DNA from: Pararhodobacter sp.
GTDB taxonomy: Bacteria; Pseudomonadota; Alphaproteobacteria; Rhodobacterales; Rhodobacteraceae
Assembly: GCA_020832545.1 (NCBI GenBank)
Contig: JAFIEK010000016.1
Coordinates: 1 to 64,000 of the forward strand
Direction: 5' to 3'
Length of the DNA: 64,000 nt
Shown here: positions 27,984 to 36,868 of the stretch, piece after piece
Layout: each line of letters begins with the position of its first letter
Numbering within the stretch: the first letter of the stretch is position 1
Position numbers and translations under genes: made by a program
Notes under the pieces: model-generated
Databases searched by the model: none
Told to the model about the DNA's origin: nothing
Seen by the model: the letters and a program-made list of their open reading frames with translations, nothing else

Positions 27984-28053
27984 AGGGGGCTTTCCGCCCC
28001 CCTCTTCGGCTGCGCCGAATTCACCCCCCGGGCGTATTTCCGGCAAGATGAAG
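27984..28053. repeat. Dispersed intergenic repeat, copy 1
   Basis: About 70 bp: a GC hairpin (GGGGGC-TTTCC-GCCCCC), a second hairpin (TTCGGC-TGC-GCCGAA), then the line ATTCACCCCCCGGGCGTATT and GGCAAGATGAAG. The same order of parts recurs at 42376-42444 and 53015-53080. It lies at the convergent end of mltB and arsR, and the arsR stop codon is inside it. The hairpins may also serve as a terminator. Confidence 0.75.
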
Positions 28054-28410
28054 CTGGTCCGGCGCGGCCTCGGCTGAAGCGCCGAACTCTGCCTCGAGAA
28101 AGCGCTCGAAGTCATCCAGATTGACCGGTTCGAACTGCCCGAACGCCTGCATCCAGACTGACGCCGCCTTCAGCGCGTCCGGCTCCAGCTTGCACCACTT
28201 TACCCGCCCGCGCTTTTCCTGGCTGATCAGCCCGGCCGCGGCCAGTAGTCCCAGATGCTTCGACACCGCCGCGAGCGACATCGGCAGGGGTTGGGCGACA
28301 TCGGTCACCGCCATGTCGTCTTCCAGCAGCATCGACAGTATTGCCCGCCGCGTCGGATCGGCGAGCGCCATGAAGATTGCGTCGAGGGAGGGGGCGCCGG
28401 GGGTGCTCAT
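28021..28410 (-). CDS. ArsR-family transcriptional regulator
   Basis: Small winged-helix regulator of 129 aa. The domain reads IFMALADPTRRAILSMLLED, then SLAAVSKHLGLLAAAGLISQ, then RGRVKWCKLEPDAL, a typical ArsR fold. Only one cysteine is visible, so a canonical paired-Cys metal site is absent; a non-metal signal, or the ArsR branch usually paired with SRPBCC proteins, is likelier. The ATG at 28410 is chosen, although the frame runs open to 28698. The last 11 residues (LHLAGNTPGG) are encoded by the dispersed repeat, so the C terminus may be a late addition. Confidence 0.88.
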   Translation of the reverse strand: MSTPGAPSLDAIFMALADPTRRAILSMLLEDDMAVTDVAQPLPMSLAAVSKHLGLLAAAGLISQEKRGRVKWCKLEPDALKAASVWMQAFGQFEPVNLDDFERFLEAEFGASAEAAPDQLHLAGNTPGG

Positions 28411-28558
28411 GGCGTCACCTTGCGCGCGGCGGCGATCTTGGTCAACCATATGGTTGAACGTCAGTGCCGCCTCCAGAAGTGCCCAAGCCCTCACACAGCG
28501 TTGCGCCGCAGGGAAATTAATCGTTTTATAACAGTCAATTAACCTAAAATTATCGCGC

Positions 28559-28587
28559 TTGACTCTGTCACCTCGCGCGCCTAGTTT
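28559..28587 (+). promoter_or_regulatory. Sigma-70-type promoter of the F0 operon
   Basis: TTGACT (28559-28564), a 17-bp spacer and TAGTTT (28582-28587) fit a housekeeping promoter, with transcription expected near 28594, about 23 nt before the atpI ATG. TGAGGGGA gives the ribosome site. Confidence 0.6.
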
Positions 28588-28616
28588 CCGCCCGACTGTC
28601 CTGAGGGGACCATCAC

Positions 28617-28964
28617 ATGTCCGACCCGAATGATCTTGAGCGCCTGCAGGCGCTCGACAAGCGGATCGAGCAGATGAAAGCGGCCAAGGCGCCGCCACCC
28701 CCGAAATCGGACAGCCATGTGATGGCGCAACACGCCTGGCGCATGGTGACAGAGCTTGTTGCCGGTCTGCTGATCGGTCTGGGCATCGGATTGGGGCTGG
28801 ACGCGCTTTTCGGAACGCGGCCGCTGTTTCTGGTGGTGTTTATTTTGCTGGGGTTTGCGGCCGGGATACGCGTGATGATGCGCTCCGCCGCCGAGGTCCA
28901 GCGCCAAAGCGAGGAAGAGGCGGCGAAACCCGCCCGTGATCGAGGGGAAAAGGATAGTGGCTGA
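28617..28964 (+). CDS. atpI: ATP synthase protein I
   Basis: Small inner-membrane protein of 115 aa with two hydrophobic helices ([20 protein letters not shown] and [20 protein letters not shown]) between charged ends. AtpI assists assembly of the c-ring and is not part of the finished enzyme. First gene of atpI-B-E-F'-F; the following atpB start overlaps it by 8 bp. Confidence 0.88.
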   Translation: MSDPNDLERLQALDKRIEQMKAAKAPPPPKSDSHVMAQHAWRMVTELVAGLLIGLGIGLGLDALFGTRPLFLVVFILLGFAAGIRVMMRSAAEVQRQSEEEAAKPARDRGEKDSG

Positions 28965-29703
28965 GGAAACCGGCGGTTTTGCCATCTACCCGATGGAACA
29001 GTTCATCGTGCGTCCGCTTCTGGGCGGCGATACGGTCGGCCTGTTTACCATCACCAACGTGACGCTGTGGATGGCCCTGACGGTGCTTGCCGTGTCGGCG
29101 GTGCTGGTCTTTGGCAGCCGTGGCCGGGCGCTGGTGCCGACGCGCAGCCAGTCCATCGCCGAGGTGCTCTACAGCTTTATCTACAAGATGGTCGAGGATG
29201 TCGCGGGACATGACGGGGTAAAATACTTCCCCTACATCATGACCTTATTCATGTTCATCCTGTTTTCGAACCTGTTGGGCCTGATCCCCTGGGCCTTCAC
29301 AACCACGTCGCATATCGCGGTCACCGCGGTGCTGGCGTTGGCGGTGTTCATTTCGGTGACGGTGCTGGGCTTCGTGCTGCATGGCGCGAGCTTTCTGCGG
29401 CTCTTCTGGATCTCGTCTGCGCCGCTGGCCCTGCGCCCGGTTCTGGCACTCATCGAGATCATCTCTTACTTTGTGCGCCCGCTCAGCCACTCCATTCGTC
29501 TTGCCGGCAACATGATGGCCGGGCATGCGGTGGTGAAGGTGTTTGCGGGCTTTGCCGGGGCGCTGGGTATCTTTGGTATCCTGCCGATCGTCGCAGTTAC
29601 CGCCGTCTATGGGCTGGAACTGCTGGTGTCGGTCATCCAGGCCTATGTCTTCACCATTCTGACCTGTGTCTATCTGCGCGACGCGCTGCATCCGCATCAC
29701 TGA
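28957..29703 (+). CDS. atpB: F0F1 ATP synthase subunit a
   Basis: Proton channel subunit of F0, 248 aa. The essential arginine lies in [14 protein letters not shown], and the C-terminal helices carry [16 protein letters not shown], both family hallmarks. The GTG at 28957 is preferred over GTG 28936, because GGGGAAAAGGA precedes it closely and homologues start with a short MAEE-like end. It overlaps atpI by 8 bp and precedes atpE by 55 bp. Confidence 0.95.
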   Translation: MAEETGGFAIYPMEQFIVRPLLGGDTVGLFTITNVTLWMALTVLAVSAVLVFGSRGRALVPTRSQSIAEVLYSFIYKMVEDVAGHDGVKYFPYIMTLFMFILFSNLLGLIPWAFTTTSHIAVTAVLALAVFISVTVLGFVLHGASFLRLFWISSAPLALRPVLALIEIISYFVRPLSHSIRLAGNMMAGHAVVKVFAGFAGALGIFGILPIVAVTAVYGLELLVSVIQAYVFTILTCVYLRDALHPHH

Positions 29704-29758
29704 CACCGGAACCGGATACAACTTTCTGACAATTCCAAAAACGTAAGGAGCTACGGAT

Positions 29759-29995
29759 ATGACTGGCGATATCGTTCAAATGGGTGCATACATCGGCGCT
29801 GGCCTGGCCTGCATGGGCATGGGTGGTGCTGCAATCGGTGTGGGCAACGTGGCAGGCAACTTCCTTTCGGGTGCGCTGCGCAATCCATCGGCCGCCCCTG
29901 GTCAGACCGCAATGCTGTTCATCGGCATCGCCTTCGCCGAAGCGCTGGGGATCTTCTCGTTCCTCGTTGCCCTTCTGCTGATGTTCGCCGTCTGA
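29759..29995 (+). CDS. atpE: F0F1 ATP synthase subunit c
   Basis: Rotor ring subunit, 78 aa: two helices joined by the polar loop [12 protein letters not shown] (conserved RNP-type loop). The proton-carrying acidic residue is the Glu in [12 protein letters not shown] in helix 2. AAGGAG sits just upstream of the ATG. Highly expressed subunit; its own stronger ribosome site fits the need for many copies. Confidence 0.96.
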   Translation: MTGDIVQMGAYIGAGLACMGMGGAAIGVGNVAGNFLSGALRNPSAAPGQTAMLFIGIAFAEALGIFSFLVALLLMFAV

Positions 29996-30075
29996 TCCTT
30001 CAACGCCCGTGATCCTGACAGTCGGACGGGTGCAGGTGCGCCTGTCCGGCGGATACGGTGACCAAGGAGGACGTC

Positions 30076-30597
30076 ATGGACGCTGAAGCTACTGGCGGCG
30101 CGGGTATGCCGCAACTCGAATTTTCAACCTTCCCGAACCAGATTCTCTGGCTCGTGGTGGCTTTGGTCGTGCTCTATCTGATCCTGTCGCGCGTCGCGCT
30201 TCCCCGGATCGGCTCGGTTCTGGCCGAACGCACGGGCACCATCGCCAATGACATCGCAGCGGCCGAGACCTACAAGATGCAGGCTGCCGAGGCCGAAGCC
30301 GCCTATCACAAGGCGCTTGAAGACGCCCGCGCCGCAGCGGCGAAGGTGATCGAGGAGGCGCGCGCCGATATCCAGAAGGACCTCGACATCGCCATAGCCA
30401 AGGCCGATGCTGAAATCGCCGCCCGCTCGGCTGAATCCGAGCGCCGGATCGGTGAGATCCGCGACAGCGCGATGGAGGCGGTAACGGTGGTGGCCAAGGA
30501 CGCGACCAAGGACATCGTGACGGCCTTTGGCGTCAAGGCCGATGCCCGTTCGGTCACGGCTGCTGTCAACGCGCGTATCAAGGGGGGTGCGGCATGA
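30076..30597 (+). CDS. atpG: F0F1 ATP synthase subunit b'
   Basis: Peripheral stalk subunit of 173 aa, the b' form found in alphaproteobacteria and cyanobacteria (also named atpF2). One membrane helix ([18 protein letters not shown]) near residues 21-38 is followed by a long alanine/glutamate-rich coiled coil. The ATG at 30076 is chosen over the GTG at 30058 because AAGGAGG lies 7-8 nt before it. It overlaps the b subunit gene by 4 bp (ATGA). Confidence 0.92.
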   Translation: MDAEATGGAGMPQLEFSTFPNQILWLVVALVVLYLILSRVALPRIGSVLAERTGTIANDIAAAETYKMQAAEAEAAYHKALEDARAAAAKVIEEARADIQKDLDIAIAKADAEIAARSAESERRIGEIRDSAMEAVTVVAKDATKDIVTAFGVKADARSVTAAVNARIKGGAA

Positions 30598-31157
30598 AAC
30601 TGCGTCTGGCACTGATGGCCACACTGGTCGCCAGCCCTGCGCTGGCGGCGGTTGAGGGCAAGCCTTTCTTCTCGCTCCACAACACCGACATGGTGGTGGC
30701 GATCGCCTTTGTGCTGTTCGTCGGCATTCTGGTCTATTTTCAGGTGCCACGGCTGCTGAGCGGCCTTCTGGACAAGCGCGCCGACACCATCCGCGCCGAA
30801 CTGGAAGAGGCCCGGAAGCTGCGCGAAGAGGCGCAGGAACTGCGCGCATCATTCGAGCGCAAGAAGACCGAGGTCAAGGATCAGGCAGCACGGATTGTGG
30901 CCAAGGCCAAGGCCGATGCTGAGCTGGCCGCCAAACAGGCGCGCGTCGATCTGGAAGACTCGATCACGCGCCGCCTGAAGGCCGCCGAAGATCAGATCGC
31001 CTCTGCCGAGGCGAGCGCGTTGCGCGACGTGCGCAACAAGGCCGTGGCCGTGGCTGTGGCTGCTGCGGGCGACCTGATTGCCAAGAACCTTGCGACCGCC
31101 GATTCCGCAAAACTGATCGAGGATTCGATCAAGACGGTCGAAGCCCGGCTGCACTGA
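30594..31157 (+). CDS. atpF: F0F1 ATP synthase subunit b
   Basis: Second peripheral-stalk subunit, 187 aa. An N-terminal signal-like segment is followed by the membrane helix [18 protein letters not shown] and a long coiled coil. It pairs with b' to hold the F1 head. Last gene of the operon; no F1 genes (atpHAGDC) follow, consistent with the separate F0 and F1 operons usual in this family. Confidence 0.94.
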   Translation: MKLRLALMATLVASPALAAVEGKPFFSLHNTDMVVAIAFVLFVGILVYFQVPRLLSGLLDKRADTIRAELEEARKLREEAQELRASFERKKTEVKDQAARIVAKAKADAELAAKQARVDLEDSITRRLKAAEDQIASAEASALRDVRNKAVAVAVAAAGDLIAKNLATADSAKLIEDSIKTVEARLH

Positions 31158-31178
31158 CCGTGCGAGCTGTGTAAATTA

Positions 31179-31209
31179 CCCCCCGGACCGAACGGCCCGG
31201 GGGTTTTTT
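31179..31209 (+). terminator. Intrinsic terminator of the F0 operon
   Basis: CCCCCCGG pairs with CCCGGGGG across a short AC-rich loop and is followed directly by six T residues (31204-31209). It lies 22 bp after the atpF stop. Confidence 0.9.
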
Positions 31210-31290
31210 GTTGCCTTCAGGCGGCAAGATGCGGCACAAATCCTTGCTTTTGGTCACTTGCCTCGCGCATGCGTGGCCCGGGAATATTGA

Positions 31291-32271
31291 ATGGATCAGA
31301 TACTTTCACTTGCCGGGCAGAACCTGCTTTCACCGGTAATTCTGTGCTTCGTTCTTGGGCTGAGCGCGGCGCTGGCGCGGTCAGATCTGACCTTTCCCGA
31401 GGCCATCGCCAAGGGCATGTCGCTGTATCTTTTGTTTGCAATCGGCTTTAAGGGCGGGGCCAGTGTGGCTGAACATGGCGCGGATCTGCGGCTGGGCATG
31501 GCGGTGCTTGTGGGCGTGGTTCTGTCGTTCCTGTTGCCCTTTGCCGCTTATCTGTTGCTGCGCAGCCTGGCGCGCGGTGTGTCAGCCACCGATGCGGCGG
31601 CCGTGGCGGGGCACTATGGTTCCATCTCGATCGTTACATTCGTGGCAGCATCGACCTTGTTGCAGGCGCGCGGCATAACGTTTGAGGGCTACATGGTCGC
31701 TGTTGCCGCCGCGATGGAGGCACCTGCCATCGTCTCGGCGCTGTGGCTGGCCACGCGCGGCGGCTCTGGCACAAAGATCACCCCTGATCTGTGGCGTGAG
31801 ATCATGCTCAACGGCTCCATCGTGCTGCTTCTGGGGGCCTTCACCATCGGCTGGATCACCGGCGAGCGCGGATTGGCCGAGATCGCGCCTCTGATCGTCG
31901 CCCCGTTCAAGGGTGTGCTGTGTCTCTTTTTGCTGGACATGGGCATTGTTGCCGGGCGGGGTCTGCGCAATGCGCGCGGGGTCATCTCAGCCGGGGTCAT
32001 TGCATTCGGTCTCTTGATGCCGCTGGTCGGGGCCAGCGTCGGGGCTTTGGCCGGGCTGCTGCTGGGCCTGAGTGCGGGGGGCGTGACGCTGATGATGGTG
32101 CTGGCGGCTTCGGCATCATATATCGCGGTGCCTGCGGCCATGCGCGTTGCCCTGCCAAAGGCCAATCCAGCGCTGTACCTGACACTGGCGCTGGCCATCA
32201 CCTTCCCCTTTAACCTGACGCTGGGCATACCGCTTTACATGGCGGTCGCCAGCGCCCTTGCCGGAGGTTGA
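31291..32271 (+). CDS. sbtA: Sodium-dependent bicarbonate transporter SbtA
   Basis: Inner-membrane permease of 326 aa in two inverted repeats of about five helices, matching the SbtA family (single-component Na+/HCO3- symporter described in cyanobacteria). Family landmarks include FKGGASVAEHGAD near residue 52, DAAAVAGHYGSISIVTF and the glycine-rich SAGGVTLMMVLAASASYI. It is shorter than the roughly 370-aa cyanobacterial protein. The sbtB gene follows 3 bp later, which supports the assignment strongly. In a non-cyanobacterium it may feed anaplerotic carboxylation or pH balance. Confidence 0.88.
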   Translation: MDQILSLAGQNLLSPVILCFVLGLSAALARSDLTFPEAIAKGMSLYLLFAIGFKGGASVAEHGADLRLGMAVLVGVVLSFLLPFAAYLLLRSLARGVSATDAAAVAGHYGSISIVTFVAASTLLQARGITFEGYMVAVAAAMEAPAIVSALWLATRGGSGTKITPDLWREIMLNGSIVLLLGAFTIGWITGERGLAEIAPLIVAPFKGVLCLFLLDMGIVAGRGLRNARGVISAGVIAFGLLMPLVGASVGALAGLLLGLSAGGVTLMMVLAASASYIAVPAAMRVALPKANPALYLTLALAITFPFNLTLGIPLYMAVASALAGG

Positions 32272-32274
32272 GCC

Positions 32275-32586
32275 ATGAAGATGCATGAAGCCAAGCGCGT
32301 TGAGATCATGATCGAGGCGATCATGGAAAGTCAGGTGACCCGCAGTCTTGCCGCCGCAGGGGTGACGGGGTTTACCATTCTTCCCGTGCTGGGTGGCTCG
32401 GGCCGATCAGGGCAATGGACGCGCGAAGGCTCGGTCAGCCGTGCCAGCGGTATGATCGCGGTGATCTGTCTGGTTGCGCCAACGCGGCTGGACGCATTGC
32501 TGGAAGCGATCTTTCCGGTGCTGGATGATCACATCGGGGTCGTCAGCGTCACGGATACGCAAATCCTGCGCGCCGAGCGGTTCTGA
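32275..32586 (+). CDS. sbtB: PII-like regulator SbtB
   Basis: PII-superfamily protein of 103 aa, predicted to form a trimer binding adenine nucleotides and to gate SbtA. The order of beta strands and helices (KRVEIMIEAIMESQVTRSLA, then the T-loop region GSGRSGQWTREGSVSRASGM, then IAVICLVAPTRLDALLEAIF) matches SbtB/PII. The C-terminal CGPxGC redox loop present in some cyanobacterial SbtB proteins is missing. It is not a GlnB/GlnK protein: no uridylylation tyrosine is seen in the T-loop. Confidence 0.85.
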   Translation: MKMHEAKRVEIMIEAIMESQVTRSLAAAGVTGFTILPVLGGSGRSGQWTREGSVSRASGMIAVICLVAPTRLDALLEAIFPVLDDHIGVVSVTDTQILRAERF

Positions 32587-32666
32587 GTGATGGAAATTCA
32601 AGGCTTAATGTAACGCCGGATTGCACCTTACACTTGGGGTTTACAGGCTCGGAGGAGAATCTGACC

Positions 32667-33008
32667 ATGGGACGCCGCGATGAACTGGTCCAACGCTATG
32701 CCGATGATCTGCGCAGCAAATGCGGGGTTGAGCCTGACATGGATCTGCTGACCAAAATCACCATCGGCTGTGGCCCGGCGATCTATGACGCCAAGGCGGC
32801 CAAGATTGCCACCGGCCAGCCGCGCGAACTGGACGCCCTGAAGAGCGGATATCTGATCAAGAAGCTGGGCCTTACTGATGGCCCGCATCTGGACGCGGCC
32901 ATCAGTGCCGCTATTGGCATCTATGGTCAGTCCGAGCACAGCACCTATCGCCCGGTCGTTCACTACCTGCTCTGCAAGCATTTCGGCAAGGAAGGCGTAT
33001 ACGCCTGA
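32667..33008 (+). CDS. DUF2853 family protein
   Basis: Small cytosolic protein of 113 aa matching the DUF2853 family (YADDLRSKCGVEPDMDLLTK at the start, CGPAIYDAKAAKIA in the middle, VHYLLCKHFGKEGVY at the end). Function unknown. The ATG at 32667 is preceded by GGAGGAG. Transcribed separately from sbtAB (80-bp gap). Confidence 0.82.
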   Translation: MGRRDELVQRYADDLRSKCGVEPDMDLLTKITIGCGPAIYDAKAAKIATGQPRELDALKSGYLIKKLGLTDGPHLDAAISAAIGIYGQSEHSTYRPVVHYLLCKHFGKEGVYA

Positions 33009-33151
33009 ACGCGCGGCGCGGTTAGTTCAAATGCTAGGCATTCGGCTTTTGCCTCAACACGCCTTATCTGGCATCTTTGTCTCATGGGCCAGGATGGTCC
33101 GGAACAGATACCGAATTCCCGTGGGTAGTGCGAAGGGGCACGTGGGGGAGG

Positions 33152-33181
33152 ATGGGGGTTCCGGGCAGCCGGGGCCCCCAT
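33152..33181. terminator. Hairpin between convergent genes
   Basis: ATGGGGG (33152-33158) pairs with CCCCCAT (33175-33181), with an inner CCGG-GCAG-CCGG helix. It lies between the DUF2853 and alkB stops and may terminate either. Only TTT follows, so it is a weak intrinsic terminator at best. Confidence 0.4.
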
Positions 33182-33197
33182 TTCCATTGAACCCGGT

Positions 33198-34334
33198 TCA
33201 GGACGCCCCGCGCGGAATTGGTGTGGCCCCCGCCTTGTAGGGTGCCCAATCGCTGACCTCGGGATAGAATTGCCGCCGCCAGGCGCGCACCCGCGGGTTC
33301 ATCACCCGCCGCCACAGGGGGGGCACCACCGCCAGCAGGACCATCGCCGGATAGCCGAGCGGCAGTTGCGGGGCCTCTTCGCGCGAATAGGTCTGCAAAA
33401 GCGGAAAGCGGCGGTCGGGCTTGTAATGATGGTCCGAATGGCGTTGCAGGTTGATCAGCAGCCAGTTCGATGCCCGATGCGCCGCGTTCCAGCTGTGGCG
33501 CGGCAGAACATGCTCATACCGCCCTTCGCCCAGATGCTTCCGGGTCAGGCCGTAATGCTCGATGTAATTGGTGATCTCAAGGTGCAGCACGGCAACGAAC
33601 GCTTGCCAGACGAACAGTGCCAGCCCGGCCCAGCCGCCTATCCAGAACGCCAGTGCCAAAAACCCGGCTTGCAGCGCAGCGTATAGCCAGAACGGGTTGG
33701 ACAGGTGCCAGCTGCTCAACCCCTTGCGCTTCAACATAGCGCCTTCAGCCCGCCAGGCGGAGCCGGGGCAACTGACCAGCACCCGCAGGAAAAACCGCCA
33801 GAAGCCTTCGTTGTAGCGCGCCGTGACCGGGTCACGCGGGGTGCCGACATAACGGTGATGAACCTGCAAATGCTCAGACCGGAAATGGCTGTAAAGCACC
33901 GAGGCCAGCAGCAAATCGCCCAGCCATCTTTCAATCGGGTTCTTCTGGTGCAGCAGTTCATGCGCATAGACGATCCCCACTGCACCCGAAGCCACGCCGA
34001 TGCCGTAGAACAGAAAAACCAGCTCATGCACCGCCAGATGGCCGCTGGTATTGACCCACCAGAGCGTGCCGAAGATCAGCACCAGTTGCACCGGCAGCCA
34101 GATCAGCGTGATCAACCGATACCAGAACAGTTCAGTCAGCGGGGTTTCTGTATCGGGGTTTTCAAGGTTCAGCCCGGCGATATAGTCCAGCAGCGTGATC
34201 ATCCCGAGGCCATAAAGCGGGGCTAGCGCCAACCACCAGCCACCCCAGTTCGCCCCGGCTGCGATCAGCGGGACAAAGACCAGCGACAACCAGAAGGGCA
34301 GGGCCGAGGCAAGGCGGGCAGGATCTTTGGACAT
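33198..34334 (-). CDS. alkB: Alkane 1-monooxygenase (AlkB-like)
   Basis: Integral-membrane non-heme di-iron hydroxylase of about 378 aa. Membrane helices alternate with three histidine boxes, HELLHQ, HLQVHH and HSDHH, plus the extra AlkB motif near NYIEHYGL. It oxidises the terminal carbon of medium-chain alkanes with rubredoxin as electron donor; no rubredoxin gene is nearby. The ATG at 34334 (MSKDPARLAS) is chosen. It is 27 bp downstream of mutY on the same strand, an order seen in other rhodobacteral genomes. Confidence 0.9.
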   Translation of the reverse strand: MSKDPARLASALPFWLSLVFVPLIAAGANWGGWWLALAPLYGLGMITLLDYIAGLNLENPDTETPLTELFWYRLITLIWLPVQLVLIFGTLWWVNTSGHLAVHELVFLFYGIGVASGAVGIVYAHELLHQKNPIERWLGDLLLASVLYSHFRSEHLQVHHRYVGTPRDPVTARYNEGFWRFFLRVLVSCPGSAWRAEGAMLKRKGLSSWHLSNPFWLYAALQAGFLALAFWIGGWAGLALFVWQAFVAVLHLEITNYIEHYGLTRKHLGEGRYEHVLPRHSWNAAHRASNWLLINLQRHSDHHYKPDRRFPLLQTYSREEAPQLPLGYPAMVLLAVVPPLWRRVMNPRVRAWRRQFYPEVSDWAPYKAGATPIPRGAS

Positions 34335-34361
34335 GGCGTATCTCCACGCATCCTGCACAGG

Positions 34362-35471
34362 TTAGCGCAGCGGCGAGGGGCCTCCAAGGTCCATGATTGC
34401 GTCCGCCGCATGATCCCAGCATTTACGCATCAAGGTGGGCAGCGCGGTGGGGTCGAAGCCGGGGTTGAACTCGCCGCGATCGGATCGGGCATTCGGCCCC
34501 ACGCCGGCTACGGCCACCTGAAGCGACAGGTGAAAATGGGTGAAGGTATGGCGCACAGTGCCGGGCAGCAGGCACCATTTGGCGTCAAGGGGCGGGGCGG
34601 GGGCTGGCGCTTCACTCCACTCGGTGCAGGGCCATCCCGGCATGCCGCCCAGCAGTCCGCGCGGCGGGCGGGTTTCCAGCAGCAGCGCGCCATCTGTTCG
34701 CCGGGCGATATAGGCGATGCCGTTGCGGTGCGGCTTCGGTGCCTTCGGGGTTCTGGCGGGTAAGGACGGGGCGATGTCCAAGACCTGCGCATGGCAAAAC
34801 CCTTGCACAGGGCAATCATTGCACCGGGGCGCACGTGGCGTGCAGACGGTCGCGCCCAGATCCATCATCGCCTGCGCAAAATCTCCGGGGCGCTGGCGCG
34901 GGGTCAGTCGCGCGGCCAGTCTGGCAAGGCGCGGTTTGGCGCGGGGCAGGGGCATCGTCTCGGCAAAGAGCCGTGCGACCACCCGCTCGACGTTACCGTC
35001 CACCACAGTTTCCGGCGCGTCAAAGGCAATCGCCGCAATCGCCGCCGAGGTATAAGGCCCGATCCCGGGCAGCGCCTGCAGGGTTTGGCGATCAGCGGGA
35101 AAGTCTCCACCTCGTGCCGAAACGGCGCGCGCACAGGCGATCAGGTTTCGCGCCCTCGCGTAATATCCCAGCCCTGCCCATTCGGCCATGACGGCCGTAT
35201 CAGGCGCTGCGGCGAGCGCGTGAACGTCCGGCCAGCGCGCCGTGAAACGGATGAAATAGTCACGCACCGCCGCGACGGTGGTTTGCTGCAACATCACTTC
35301 AGAGAGCCAGACGCGGTACGGATCCGGCCGCACGCCGCGGGCGCGGTCATCCGGGCTGACGCGCCAGGGCAGCACGCGCGCTGCCTGATCATACCAGCGC
35401 AGCAGCGCCGCCGCGCAGGCCGCCCCGTCTATTTCCGCCCCGTCGGTTTTTCGGTTTCCCGTATCACACAT
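34362..35471 (-). CDS. mutY: A/G-specific adenine glycosylase
   Basis: Base-excision repair enzyme removing adenine opposite 8-oxoguanine, 369 aa. The catalytic helix-hairpin-helix is seen in ALPGIGPYTSAAIAAIAFD and the catalytic Asp in VDGNVERVVAR. The [4Fe-4S] cluster cysteines have the C-x6-C-x2-C-x5-C spacing in VCTPRAPRCNDCPVQGFC. A C-terminal NUDIX-like 8-oxoG recognition domain follows (RRTDGALLLETRPPRGLLGG). Divergent from dciA, with about 108 bp between starts. Confidence 0.95.
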   Translation of the reverse strand: MCDTGNRKTDGAEIDGAACAAALLRWYDQAARVLPWRVSPDDRARGVRPDPYRVWLSEVMLQQTTVAAVRDYFIRFTARWPDVHALAAAPDTAVMAEWAGLGYYARARNLIACARAVSARGGDFPADRQTLQALPGIGPYTSAAIAAIAFDAPETVVDGNVERVVARLFAETMPLPRAKPRLARLAARLTPRQRPGDFAQAMMDLGATVCTPRAPRCNDCPVQGFCHAQVLDIAPSLPARTPKAPKPHRNGIAYIARRTDGALLLETRPPRGLLGGMPGWPCTEWSEAPAPAPPLDAKWCLLPGTVRHTFTHFHLSLQVAVAGVGPNARSDRGEFNPGFDPTALPTLMRKCWDHAADAIMDLGGPSPLR

Positions 35472-35579
35472 TCACGCGAGTCCCACCCTTCGGACACTGG
35501 CCTTGGCAGCCGAAAGGCGTAAGATAGCGCGCATCCGCCCTCGGGCACCAGTCACGCTCCAATTCCCGGTTCCGCCTCT

Positions 35580-36161
35580 ATGTCCGACCGCTCCGATCCC
35601 GGCAAGCCCATCCCCTTCCGCCCTACGCAAGGGGCGCGGCGGATGCGCGGGTTTGAGTCGGCGGCCGGGCTTGTGCGCGCACCGATCCGCAAGGCCGGCG
35701 AATCGCGTGGTTTTGCCGTGACCAAACTTTTGACCCATTGGCCCGAGATTGCCGGGCGCGATCTGGCGGCCCTGTGCCGGCCGGTCAAGGTTGGTTATGG
35801 GCAAGGCGGGCTGGGTGCAACGCTGACCGTGCTGGCTTCCGGGGCTGCCGCGCCACTGGTGCAGATGCAGTTGCCCGCACTGAAAGAGCGGGTGAATGCC
35901 TGCTACGGCTACGCCGCCATCGCCCGCATTCAGGTCACGCAGACTGCAGCCCAAGGCTTTGCCGAGGCGCAGGCCCCTTTCACCAGCGGGTCCAATATCG
36001 CCGCCCCCTCGCCGCAGACGGTGGCGCGGGCGCGTGAAGTGGTAAATACGCTGACAGAGGGTGTTGGCGACAACGGGTTGAAATCGGCGCTCGAACGGCT
36101 TGCCGAGAACGTCCTGACACGACAAAAAGGCACTGGCCACCCCAAGCCGGTGTCCGAATGA
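35580..36161 (+). CDS. DciA-family (DUF721) protein
   Basis: 193-aa protein whose N-terminal half is a DUF721 domain (TKLLTHWPEIAGRDLAALCR, then LTVLASGAAAPLVQMQLPAL, then ACYGYAAIARIQV). DciA proteins of this family operate replicative helicase loading in bacteria lacking DnaC. The C-terminal half is variable and probably flexible. It overlaps the upstream-most DsbA start by 4 bp, and the pair forms a small operon divergent from mutY, as in related genomes. Confidence 0.82.
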   Translation: MSDRSDPGKPIPFRPTQGARRMRGFESAAGLVRAPIRKAGESRGFAVTKLLTHWPEIAGRDLAALCRPVKVGYGQGGLGATLTVLASGAAAPLVQMQLPALKERVNACYGYAAIARIQVTQTAAQGFAEAQAPFTSGSNIAAPSPQTVARAREVVNTLTEGVGDNGLKSALERLAENVLTRQKGTGHPKPVSE

Positions 36162-36172
36162 GAGGAATTCAG

Positions 36173-36865
36173 ATGCAGAAGAACATGCTGATCATCAGCG
36201 CCGCCGTGGCGGCCGTTGCTGTCGGGGGCTTTGCGCTCTTTGGTGGCAACCGGCCTGCGGAGACGACCGTCAGCGCAAGTGAGATCACCGCGCAAAGCAC
36301 CCAGTCCACCAATGATGCCAGCGATGCGCCCGATGTCTCGCGCGTGGTGGACATGGCGCTTGGCAATCCCGATGCCCCGGTGACGATCGTTGAGTATTCC
36401 TCGTTCACCTGCCCGCATTGCGCAACCTTCAATCAGGGTGTGTACAACCAGATCATCGAGAATTATGTCGATACCGGGCAGGTCCACTACATCAAGCGCG
36501 AAGTTTATTTTGATGCCTATGGCCTGTGGGCCGCGTTGGTGGCGCGCTGCGGCGGGGCTGAGCGCTATCATGGCGTGGTCGAAATGCTGTATCGCGGCCA
36601 GCGCGACTGGGCGGGCGCACAGGACGGGGCGCAAGTGGCCGACAGCCTGCGCCGCATTGGCCGCCGCGCCGGTATGAGCGATGATGAACTCAATGCCTGC
36701 CTTGCCGACCGTGACATGGCGACGGCTCTGATGGAGGTGTATCGCGTCAACGCCGAACGCCATGGCATTCGCTCTACCCCGTCGTTCGTGATCAATGACC
36801 GGCTTTACAACAACATGAGCTATTCCGAATTCGAAACGGCGATTTCAAACGCGGGCGGGCAGTAG
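36173..36865 (+). CDS. DsbA-family thiol:disulfide oxidoreductase
   Basis: Exported thioredoxin-fold protein of about 230 aa. The N-terminal hydrophobic segment (MLIISAAVAAVAVGGFALFG) acts as a signal or anchor. The active site CPHC is in SSFTCPHCATFNQ and the cis-Pro loop in GIRSTPSFVIND. It introduces or shuffles disulfides in the periplasm. The ATG at 36173 (MQKNM) with AGAGGA upstream is chosen over ATG 36158. smc usually follows this pair in relatives but is absent here. Confidence 0.9.
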   Translation: MQKNMLIISAAVAAVAVGGFALFGGNRPAETTVSASEITAQSTQSTNDASDAPDVSRVVDMALGNPDAPVTIVEYSSFTCPHCATFNQGVYNQIIENYVDTGQVHYIKREVYFDAYGLWAALVARCGGAERYHGVVEMLYRGQRDWAGAQDGAQVADSLRRIGRRAGMSDDELNACLADRDMATALMEVYRVNAERHGIRSTPSFVINDRLYNNMSYSEFETAISNAGGQ

Positions 36866-36868
36866 TCC

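Noticed and set aside
28411-28698. N-terminal extension of the ArsR frame
   Set aside because: The extended part is not ArsR-like and would include promoter sequence; the ATG at 28410 gives a normal-sized regulator.
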